Source: Bilophila wadsworthia ATCC 49260
GTDB lineage: Bacteria; Desulfobacterota; Desulfovibrionia; Desulfovibrionales; Desulfovibrionaceae
Length of the DNA: 64,000 nucleotides
Reading direction: 5' to 3'
Assembly: GCF_000701705.1 (NCBI RefSeq)
Contig: NZ_JNJP01000007.1
Coordinates: 29,851 to 93,850, forward strand
Positions 44,358 to 51,119 of the stretch are shown in pieces. The translations under genes were made by a program, and so were the position numbers. A model generated the notes under the pieces. It was not told where the DNA came from. It made no database searches and was given only the letters and a program-made list of their open reading frames with translations. Each line of letters begins with the position of its first letter. The first letter of the stretch is position 1.

Positions 44358-45755
44358 CTAGCGCTTTTCCTGCTGATTTCTGGGCGATTCATAAAGCGGA
44401 TCTTCCTTGATGCCCAGTTCGGGAAGCAGCATGCCCGTGAGGGCATACAGTCTGTACGCGCCTACAACCACGTTGCCATTGGCTGTCGTGTACTGCGTGG
44501 ACGAGTTGAAAAGCTCGCTTTCCGCATCAAGCACGTCGAGCAGGCTTCTTTCGCCCAGCTTGAACTGCTCGAGATACGCGTCGCGCGTCGCCGTGTTGTA
44601 GCCGATGGCTTCCTCATAATACTTCTTCTGTTCCTTGGCCGCCAGATACCGGGTCCATGTATTTTCGATTTCCAGAGCCAGTTCGTCGTGGAAATTATAC
44701 AGCGTCTCCGTGGCCATCCTCGTGCGCGACTCGGCGGCTTCGGTTCCGGCCTTGTCCGCCCCGCTGTTGAACAGGTTCCAGCGCATGACAAGCCCGGCGT
44801 CCATGCCGGAAGTCCACTGGCTGCCGGGGCCGCTGCGGTCGGAGTAGGAGGGGCCGACTTCAAAATTGATTTTGGGATGGTAGGCGGATTCAGCCAGTTC
44901 CTTTTCCCCGCGCGCGGCCTTGATGTCGGACATATAGGCCTTCAGCTTCGGGTTGTTCTTGTCGGCGACCTCCATCACGGCGTCATAACCGGTATACATG
45001 GGTTCCGGGACATACACTTCAGCCAGCGAAGCGGGCACGGGCTTCCCGGTCAAACGGATGTAGGAAGCCTCACCTTCCCGGAGCGAGGCCTCGGCATCGG
45101 TGAGCGTGCTCTGGGCGCGGGCCAGGCGGCCTTTGGTCTGGGTCACGTCGGCGGAGGAGCCGGCCCCGAGTTCCACGCGCTCCTTCTGGGAGTCCAGGAT
45201 CTCCACGTGCTGCCTCACGTTATCCTTGGCAAGCTGCAGGATCTCGCGGCGGCGGAGCAGGTCCACATGGGCAATGATGGCGTCCAGGGCGAACGACGTG
45301 GCGTTGTCGAGGACGCGGTAGGTCATGGAATCGACCGTCGCTTCGCCCGTGCGGACACGGCTGCGCGTGGCGAAACCGTCCCACAGCGGCTGCGTGAGCG
45401 TAAGGCTGATGCTGTTGGCCCCGTACATGTCCTTATCGGCGTTCAAAGGGCGCGTCGTCGTATTGCTCAACCGGCTGGCACCGGTACGCCCCACGGCGTC
45501 GACGCTCGGGCCCCACCCCGCCTTGGCCCTGCGGAGCTCATGACGGACGACGTCAAGGTTCTCCTGCATGACCTTCAGGCCACGGTGCGACTGCAACGTA
45601 TCTTCAACAGTTTGCTTTACGGTCATTTCCCCCGTGACCGTTTTTCCCGCATATGCCTGAGCGGCGGCCTTCTCCTGAGAAAAGGCCGATTCCGGCGAAC
45701 ACGCAAGCCCCAAGGCCCCCAGAAGCAGCAGCATCCTCAAATGCGAAGATTTCAT
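44358..45755 (-). CDS. TolC-family outer membrane channel
   Basis: 465 residues with a signal peptide (LRMLLLLGALGLACSPESAFS). Two repeats of the TolC fold are present, with long helices such as RTGEATVDSMTYRVLDNATS and the family pattern LGERSLLDVLDAESELFNS in the second. It forms the outer-membrane tunnel for the ABC/HlyD exporter encoded downstream (LapE-like). First gene of a six-gene minus-strand operon; the 170-base gap upstream is shared with a divergent gene. Confidence 0.93.
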   Translation of the reverse strand: MKSSHLRMLLLLGALGLACSPESAFSQEKAAAQAYAGKTVTGEMTVKQTVEDTLQSHRGLKVMQENLDVVRHELRRAKAGWGPSVDAVGRTGASRLSNTTTRPLNADKDMYGANSISLTLTQPLWDGFATRSRVRTGEATVDSMTYRVLDNATSFALDAIIAHVDLLRRREILQLAKDNVRQHVEILDSQKERVELGAGSSADVTQTKGRLARAQSTLTDAEASLREGEASYIRLTGKPVPASLAEVYVPEPMYTGYDAVMEVADKNNPKLKAYMSDIKAARGEKELAESAYHPKINFEVGPSYSDRSGPGSQWTSGMDAGLVMRWNLFNSGADKAGTEAAESRTRMATETLYNFHDELALEIENTWTRYLAAKEQKKYYEEAIGYNTATRDAYLEQFKLGERSLLDVLDAESELFNSSTQYTTANGNVVVGAYRLYALTGMLLPELGIKEDPLYESPRNQQEKR

Positions 45756-45925
45756 TCACTATTCCCCTTTCCATTGTAACGAATCTGCTCTACAAAAAAT
45801 GAACGGCTTTCCTAACGCGTTATCGACGCCAGAAAACCGAGTAATCTACTACACTATGGAAAAACCGATGTACAGCGCGAAATAACGGTTTAAGCCGCTT
45901 TACGGGCTTGTCAAGAGGAAAAGTA

Positions 45926-46351
45926 ATGCCATCCCTTTTTACGCCGTCTTCGGCTTCTCTGCAACATTTTCTCCAAACGTTGAGCCGTTTGGAAGAAGCC
46001 TTTTTATTATCACCACTTTCCGGACTTGAACAGGAAGGGGCCGTGCGCCGTATGCGTTTTGCCGTCGACGCGGGCCTGAAAGCGATGAAAGACCATCTTG
46101 CGGCATCCGGGCACCTTCCCGATACGCCCACCCCGCCCGCCGTCCTCGCCGCCGCGTGGCGGAGGCGGATCATCTTCGACGGGCACATCTGGATGGACAT
46201 GCTCGCGCGCAGGAGCCAGCTTGCGAGGGACGACTCGCCGGAAACGCTCCAAGCCGCCGTGAAGGAACTGGAATCCCGCTTTCTCCCCGAACTCGCCCGC
46301 CTCCGGGATTGGCTTGTCCAGCATCCCTGTTCCGGGGAAAGAAAGCAATGA
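45926..46351 (+). CDS. Nucleotidyltransferase substrate-binding protein, HI0074-like
   Basis: 141 residues, all helical. It matches the NTase-partner family pattern: SLQHFLQTLSRLEEAFLL, a middle helix VRRMRFAVDAGLKAMKDHLA, then PPAVLAAAWRRRIIFDGHIW, MDMLARRS and a C-terminal SRFLPELARLRDWL. Such proteins normally pair with a minimal nucleotidyltransferase as a two-gene module, sometimes toxin-antitoxin. No nucleotidyltransferase is next to it here, so it is an orphan. ATG 45926 is chosen over a TTG at 45908 because of the AGAGG site 8 bases before it. Confidence 0.78.
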   Translation: MPSLFTPSSASLQHFLQTLSRLEEAFLLSPLSGLEQEGAVRRMRFAVDAGLKAMKDHLAASGHLPDTPTPPAVLAAAWRRRIIFDGHIWMDMLARRSQLARDDSPETLQAAVKELESRFLPELARLRDWLVQHPCSGERKQ

Positions 46352-46423
46352 CAAAAAAAGCGGCCCCGCCCCCTTGACGGAGCCTCCCTTTTTGTGGGAA
46401 CATCTCTTCCACGGAGTTATACC

Positions 46424-46504
46424 ATGATCTTTTCGTTTGCGCACTTTTACTATTATTATTCGGGACACCAGCTGCTGGCCCCGGATCGGATGTGCTGTGC
46501 GTAA
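46424..46504 (+). CDS. Tyr/Phe-rich leader peptide (putative attenuator)
   Basis: A 26-codon frame with a GGAG site 7 bases before its ATG. It begins MIFSFAHFYYYYSGHQ and ends RMCCA. Three Phe codons and four consecutive Tyr codons (46448-46459) stand near the start, and a strong intrinsic terminator follows 44 bases after the stop. This is the layout of amino acid attenuators, where a ribosome stalled at scarce tRNA prevents terminator folding. It predicts that shortage of charged tRNA-Tyr (and perhaps tRNA-Phe) raises transcription of the accessory protein and symporter downstream. Confidence 0.7.
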   Translation: MIFSFAHFYYYYSGHQLLAPDRMCCA

Positions 46505-46525
46505 ATGAGACGTTCCGTAGCACAT
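46490..46525 (+). promoter_or_regulatory. Hairpin overlapping the end of the leader peptide
   Basis: ATGTGCT (46490-46496) within the last leader codons pairs perfectly with AGCACAT (46519-46525). It would be blocked by a ribosome finishing the leader and free when the ribosome stalls upstream at the Tyr codons, so it may be part of the switch. Exact alternative folds need computation. Confidence 0.45.
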
Positions 46526-46547
46526 TGAGCTTTGTTCAGTAAGGACA

Positions 46548-46581
46548 AGCCACCGACCTCAAAGGGCCGGTGGCTTTTTTT
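46548..46581 (+). terminator. Attenuator terminator before the symporter genes
   Basis: AGCCACCGACC and GGCCGGTGGCT pair with one mismatch around a 6-base loop and are followed by seven T residues. It lies between the leader peptide and the small accessory gene, where a simple gene-end terminator would make no sense. Confidence 0.85.
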
Positions 46582-46610
46582 GTACCTTTTTACCGCCGGG
46601 AGAAACCGTG

Positions 46611-46757
46611 ATGCTTGCCGCCCTGACCAACCTGCCTATGGATGGAGCCGTTGGAGTCGCCCTCGTTTCCATGTTCGTGTCCTTTTCGATGTCCCTGTTC
46701 GGGCTCCTCCGCAATGTGAAACCGGCGAAACGCCGGATGGAGCGCAACCATGACTGA
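46611..46757 (+). CDS. Small membrane accessory protein of a sodium symporter
   Basis: 48 residues with one membrane helix (VGVALVSMFVSFSMSLFGLL) and a basic C-terminus (KPAKRRMERNHD). GGAG lies upstream of the ATG. Its last 8 bases overlap the start of the sodium:solute symporter gene, so the two are made together. Small one-helix partners next to SSS-family symporters are known and annotated as symporter small accessory proteins; by analogy it probably stabilises or regulates this transporter. Confidence 0.7.
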   Translation: MLAALTNLPMDGAVGVALVSMFVSFSMSLFGLLRNVKPAKRRMERNHD

Positions 46758-48177
46758 GATCCTGCTCTGGGCCGGCTACTTCGCGGTCTTCGCCTTTCTG
46801 GTGCATAAGGGACGCAGCAAGGACGCCGTGCTCAGCGGCTCCGTAGGATTCGGCGTGCAGGCCTTCGCCTATGTCGCCACCTACATCTCGGCGGTGGCGC
46901 TCGTCGGGTTCGGCGGCCTCGCCCATGCCTACGGCCTGCAAATGCTGCTCGTGGCCGCGGGCAACGTCTGGTTCGGGACGTGGGCCGTCTACCGCTTCCT
47001 GGCGTGGCCAACGCGCAAGTGGCAGGAACGCCTCGGCGCGCGCACCCCGGCGCAGCTGCTCGGCCTCGGCCACGGCTCGCCCAGCCTGACAAGGGCGATG
47101 GCCTTTGTTTTCGCCTTGTTCCTCGGCGTATACGGCTCGGCGGTCATCAAGGGGGCGGCGCTCCTGCTGGCCGAGATCCTCCCCGTGCCCGTCTGGGCGC
47201 TCATCTGGCTGGTGGCGATCATCGTAGGGCTCACCGTCTTCATCGGCGGACTGCGCGGCGTCCTCTACACCGAAGCCATGCAGGGCGTCGTCATGCTCGT
47301 GGGTATGCTCATGCTCGTGGGGGCCATCTTCTCCAAGGTCGGCGGCCCGTGGGAAGGTATGCAGGCGCTGGCGGCCCTTCCCCCCAGCGATCTCGCCAAC
47401 AACGGGTTCGTCTCCCTGTCCGGCGGGGAACGGGGGCTGTTCATCCTCTCGCTGGTCGTCGTGACCTCCATCGCGGTGTGGGCCCAGCCGCAGATGATGC
47501 AGCGCCATTTCGCCATCGCCGATCCTCGCCAGCTCAAGAAAACCACGCCGCTCGCCATGTTCATCCTGACGGTGCTCGTGGGCGGGGCCTACTTCGCGGC
47601 CGCGCTTTCCCGGCTTATCCTGCCCGAAGTCGCCAGCCCCGATCAGGTCATGCCCAAGCTCGTCCAAATGCTGCTCCCCGAGTTCGCCCTGCACATCTTT
47701 GTACTGGCCATCGTCTCCGCCTCGCTGTCCACGGCCACCGGCATCTACCATATCGCGGTTTCCGCCCTGTCCGAGGACCTGCGCGGGCGGCCCAGCAACC
47801 GGCTTTCGTGGTTCACCGGCATCGCCATCTGCGTGCTCGTCAGCGGCGGCTGCGCCCAGATCAAGGGGCAGCTCGTCGCCCTGCTCTGCACCACCAGCTG
47901 GAGCATCGTCGGCGCAATGGCGCTGGTGCCCTACGTCGCCCTTGTGCGCTTCGGACGCCGCAACGCCGGGGCAGCATGGGCCAGCGCCGCGTGCGGGTTC
48001 TTCTCCTGCCTCGCCTGGTATCTGATCGCCTACGGGCCCACCTCCATCTGGGGGCCGCAGCTCGGTTCCGTAGCCGCGGGCATCCCGCCCTTCTTCATCG
48101 GCTTCCTCTTCTCATGGATAGGCTGGATCACGGTTTCCGCCCTGTCCGAATCCCCGGCTTTGGAACAGGAGGCCTGA
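46750..48177 (+). CDS. Sodium:solute symporter (SSS family)
   Basis: 475 residues, about 13 membrane segments with the LeuT fold. Typical SSS stretches include YVATYISAVALVGFGGLAHAYG, GVYGSAVIKGAALLLAEIL, GGLRGVLYTEAMQGVVMLVGM and IVSASLSTATGIYHIAVSALSEDL, the last being the sodium-site helix. The substrate is not evident from sequence, but the Tyr/Phe-rich leader upstream suggests an aromatic amino acid or a metabolite of one. Control is probably by attenuation. Confidence 0.92.
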   Translation: MTEILLWAGYFAVFAFLVHKGRSKDAVLSGSVGFGVQAFAYVATYISAVALVGFGGLAHAYGLQMLLVAAGNVWFGTWAVYRFLAWPTRKWQERLGARTPAQLLGLGHGSPSLTRAMAFVFALFLGVYGSAVIKGAALLLAEILPVPVWALIWLVAIIVGLTVFIGGLRGVLYTEAMQGVVMLVGMLMLVGAIFSKVGGPWEGMQALAALPPSDLANNGFVSLSGGERGLFILSLVVVTSIAVWAQPQMMQRHFAIADPRQLKKTTPLAMFILTVLVGGAYFAAALSRLILPEVASPDQVMPKLVQMLLPEFALHIFVLAIVSASLSTATGIYHIAVSALSEDLRGRPSNRLSWFTGIAICVLVSGGCAQIKGQLVALLCTTSWSIVGAMALVPYVALVRFGRRNAGAAWASAACGFFSCLAWYLIAYGPTSIWGPQLGSVAAGIPPFFIGFLFSWIGWITVSALSESPALEQEA

Positions 48178-48183
48178 TATTCC

Positions 48184-48219
48184 GGGGCTGGCGGCGTGGA
48201 AGGCCCCACCGCCAGCCCC
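48184..48219 (+). terminator. Hairpin after the symporter gene
   Basis: GGGGCTGGCGG and CCGCCAGCCCC pair perfectly over a 14-base loop, 6 bases after the symporter stop. There is no T-run, so it may protect the 3' end of the mRNA more than terminate. Confidence 0.5.
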
Positions 48220-48286
48220 GACGGTTGCGGACGCCCCATCGAAGCGCTATAGCGGAGGGAAACGCTCAACGTGAAGGATCGCTCTG

Positions 48287-48577
48287 ATGAGTCAGCCTGA
48301 AATCAATATCCGCATTCTGGATCTGAACGGCCCGCGCATGGCGCAAACCGAGCGGTCATTGCGCCGCCACCTGAAACAGCACGCTGTCGAAGCCCGCATC
48401 ACCTGCGTAGGCTGCGGGCTTGAAATCGCCCGGCAAGGCTTCACAAACGCGACGCCCGCCCTGCTCATGAACCAATACACCATCACAGAAGGCAAGGAGA
48501 TCACGGAAGAGGCCATCGAAACCTTCTGCAAGCAACTCCTCGTCTGGATCGAAAAGCAACAAGCCGGTACCCGCTAG
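48287..48577 (+). CDS. Thioredoxin-like small protein with shifted CxxC
   Basis: 96 residues. The order strand-helix-strand with HAVEARITCVGCGLEIARQG, then the cis-Pro segment NATPALLMNQYTITEG and a C-terminal helix resembles the 'redox-active disulfide protein 2' branch of the thioredoxin fold. In that branch the CxxC sits at the end of the first strand; here that place reads LNGPRM, and the only cysteine pair is Cys40/Cys43 in the second strand. It may bind a metal or act in disulfide exchange. AAGGA precedes the ATG. Fold assignment is by pattern only. Confidence 0.55.
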   Translation: MSQPEINIRILDLNGPRMAQTERSLRRHLKQHAVEARITCVGCGLEIARQGFTNATPALLMNQYTITEGKEITEEAIETFCKQLLVWIEKQQAGTR

Positions 48578-48769
48578 CGGCTTGTTGGGGGACGGGCGGG
48601 AAGGCGTTGGGAAGGGGGAGTCTTACGCGTTTTTCCTTCCTCAAGTCCGCCGAAGGGGATCGCCCTGCCCTTCAAGAAATTCCGTGCGGATCGAATCCGT
48701 TCAGCGCGTTCCGTGAAACCGATTCCCTTTGAACCGCCATAGGGTTCAGGGGCGCAACGTCCGGCATGG

Positions 48770-48809
48770 GCACAAAAAAAGCGCGGCATGGCCCGCGCTT
48801 TTTTTGTGC
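48770..48809 (-). terminator. Terminator of the alcohol dehydrogenase gene
   Basis: GCACAAAAAAAGCGCGG and CCGCGCTTTTTTTGTGC form a long near-perfect hairpin just past the dehydrogenase stop. The 190 bases between it and the thioredoxin-like gene hold no gene. Confidence 0.85.
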
Positions 48810-48820
48810 GTCCCGCCCGC

Positions 48821-49999
48821 TTATTTGTAGGCGTTCATCATGATCTGCGTGGTTTCGTCGAGCGACAGCGCGTAGGGATCAAGCTCGAACAGCCCGCCCA
48901 TCGTATGCCGCGCGTTGGCCGCGCACTTGGCCATGTCTTCCTTCGTAATGCCGTAGTCGGACATCTTCAGGCCGTCGACGCCGCACGCCTTCTGCAATTC
49001 CACAAGCGCCTTGACGAACGCCATCGGGCGCTCGGCCTCCGGCAGGTGCCCCGTCACCACGCCCATGGCCTTGGCCATAGCCGTGAACCGTTCGGGGGCC
49101 TTGTCGGCGAAGAACGAATAGTACGCCTCGGAAAGCATGATCAGCCCCGCGCCGTGCGGCAGTTTCGGATAGAAGGCGCTCAGGGCGTGCTCCATGCCGT
49201 GTTCGGACGTGCAGCAGGAGGTCGACTCGACCATGCCGGAAAGCGTGCTTGCCAGCGCCACCTGCGTGCGGGCTTCCAGATCCGATCCGTCCTTCACGGC
49301 GGCGGGCAGATATTTGGCGAGGAGTTCAATGCTTTTCAGCGCATAGGCGTCGCTGAGCGGCGTGGCGACGTTCGCGATATACCCTTCCGTGGCGTGGAAC
49401 AACGCGTCAAAGCCCTGATAGGCGGTCAGGTGCGCCGGGATGGTCAGCATCATTTCCGGGTCCACTACGGAGAGCACGGGGAAGGTTTCCGCGCAGCCGA
49501 AGCCGATCTTCTCGTTGGTGTCCTCTTTGGTGATGACGGTCCACGGGTCGGCTTCCGTGCCCGTGCCCGCCGTGGTCGCAATCGCCACGATGGGCAGGGC
49601 GCCGTTCACCAGCGGCTGCCCCTTGCCGGAGCCGCCGGAGATGTAATCCCAGTAGTCGCCGGGGTTTTTGGCGATGACCGCAATGCTTTTCGCGGAGTCG
49701 ATGGAGCTGCCGCCGCCAAGGCCGATCACGAAGTCACAGCCCTGCTCGCGGGCCAGCGCCGCGCCTTCATGGACATGGCGGAGCACCGGGTTGGGCAGGA
49801 TCTTGTCGAACAGCGCGTGCCCGATGCCCTGCTTGTCCAGCATGTCGATGAGGCGATCGAGATAGCCGTTCGCGCGCATGGATTTTCCGGCGGTGATGAC
49901 GACGAGCGCTTTCTTGCCCGGCAGGGGCGTCGTGGCGAGATCGTTGAAGCTGCCGGGGCCGAACAGGATCTTGGTGGGAATGGAATACGTGAATTTCAT
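48821..49999 (-). CDS. Iron-containing alcohol dehydrogenase
   Basis: 392 residues of the Fe-ADH family. Nucleotide-binding site GLGGGSSIDSAKSIAV, then ATTAGTGTEADPWTVI, and the metal ligands Asp and His in YQGFDALFHATEGYI with further His in SEHGMEHALSAFYPKLPHG. It reduces an aldehyde to an alcohol with NAD(P)H in the cytoplasm. Bilophila is known to use a member of this family to reduce sulfoacetaldehyde to isethionate, but no sulfonate genes are nearby, so ethanol, butanol or other substrates are equally possible. GGGAGA lies upstream of the ATG. Transcribed alone. Confidence 0.92.
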   Translation of the reverse strand: MKFTYSIPTKILFGPGSFNDLATTPLPGKKALVVITAGKSMRANGYLDRLIDMLDKQGIGHALFDKILPNPVLRHVHEGAALAREQGCDFVIGLGGGSSIDSAKSIAVIAKNPGDYWDYISGGSGKGQPLVNGALPIVAIATTAGTGTEADPWTVITKEDTNEKIGFGCAETFPVLSVVDPEMMLTIPAHLTAYQGFDALFHATEGYIANVATPLSDAYALKSIELLAKYLPAAVKDGSDLEARTQVALASTLSGMVESTSCCTSEHGMEHALSAFYPKLPHGAGLIMLSEAYYSFFADKAPERFTAMAKAMGVVTGHLPEAERPMAFVKALVELQKACGVDGLKMSDYGITKEDMAKCAANARHTMGGLFELDPYALSLDETTQIMMNAYK

Positions 50000-50180
50000 A
50001 TGATTCTCCCTGATGAATGGACAGTGCGAAAGCGCACGGTGAACGAAGTATAGAGTGCTTCACGAAAGCGCGAAGTCAAGGGGGCTGACCTCTTTTTGTG
50101 GGACGAACCCGACCGGGGCAAGGCGGCGTGCCGGCCTCCCGTAATGGATGGAGAAGGCGTGGGGGCCGCCGCATCCGTCG

Positions 50181-51017
50181 TCATTCAATCCATGCGGCCC
50201 GCAATACGCTGATTTCATGGGCATAGCCGGGAAGCTCATTGGGCGTTTCCAGATAGAACGGCAAGTGCCTCAAGGCGGGATGGTTGATGATCCGCGCAAT
50301 CGCCTCCAGCCCGATGGTCCCTTCGCCGATGCGGGCGTGGCGATCCTTGCGGCTGGCGAAGGGCATCAGGCTGTCGTTCAGGTGGATGGCGTACAGCTTG
50401 CCCAGCCCGACATGCCGGTCGAACTGCTCCAGCACCCCGTCAAGATCGTTGACGATATCATATCCAGCCGAATAGACGTGGCAGGTGTCGAGGCACACGC
50501 CCATCTTGTCGCCCAGCGATACCGAGCGGAGGATGTGCCCCAGCTCCTCGAAACGGCTTCCGACCTCGGTCCCCTTGCCGGGCATGGTTTCCAGCAGGAC
50601 GCGGGTGGTCTGCTCCGGACGCAGGATCGCGTCCAGCAGTTCGACGATGAGCGCCATGCCCGCGTCGATCCCCTGCCCCACATGGCTGCCGGGATGAAAA
50701 TTATACAGCAGATGCGGCAGATACGTGTCCAGCGTCATCACGTCCTCGCGCATGGCGTCCCGCGCGAACGCCCGCAGCCCCTCATCAAGGGCACACGCGT
50801 TCAGCGTATAGGGCGCGTGCCCCAGAACGGGCGCGAAGGCGTGCTCCTCCATCAGGCCGCGCAGGGCTTCCGCGTCCTTGGGGTCCGCCTTCTTGGCCTT
50901 GCTGCCCCTCGGGTTTCGCGTAAAAAACTGGAACGTATCCGCCTTGATGGAGAGCGCGTCCTCCCCCATGTGGCGGTACCCTTTGGAACTGGACAAGTGA
51001 CACCCGATATGCAGCAT
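50181..51017 (-). CDS. nfo: Deoxyribonuclease IV (AP endonuclease)
   Basis: 278 residues, the usual size. The family motifs are complete: LHIGCHLSSSKGY, NFHPGSHVG, VLLETMPGKGTEVGSRFEEL, GVCLDTCHVYSAGYD and LYAIHLNDS, with the three-zinc ligands (His, Glu, Asp) inside them. It cuts DNA at abasic sites in base-excision repair. The ATG at 51017 is set by GGAAGGG; upstream in-frame codons are probably not used. It lies alone between the dehydrogenase and pyrophosphatase genes. Confidence 0.96.
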   Translation of the reverse strand: MLHIGCHLSSSKGYRHMGEDALSIKADTFQFFTRNPRGSKAKKADPKDAEALRGLMEEHAFAPVLGHAPYTLNACALDEGLRAFARDAMREDVMTLDTYLPHLLYNFHPGSHVGQGIDAGMALIVELLDAILRPEQTTRVLLETMPGKGTEVGSRFEELGHILRSVSLGDKMGVCLDTCHVYSAGYDIVNDLDGVLEQFDRHVGLGKLYAIHLNDSLMPFASRKDRHARIGEGTIGLEAIARIINHPALRHLPFYLETPNELPGYAHEISVLRAAWIE

Positions 51018-51057
51018 GACGACCCTTCCTGAATGGCTATCCTGTATGAAAAACACA

Positions 51058-51091
51058 AAGCGCCCCGGCGGTCAATCCCACCGGGGCGCTT
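51058..51091. terminator. Terminator between the pyrophosphatase and endonuclease IV genes
   Basis: AAGCGCCCCGG and CCGGGGCGCTT pair perfectly over a 12-base loop, 29 bases past the stop of the minus-strand pyrophosphatase gene. The T-run is short. Confidence 0.7.
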
Positions 51092-51119
51092 CGCGATAAT
51101 GGACCTGAGACTCTAAGGC

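Noticed and set aside
48590..48660. A fourth copy of the hairpin repeat family
   Set aside because: It has G-rich runs, but no matching C-rich arm and no CTTTCGCG-like tail.
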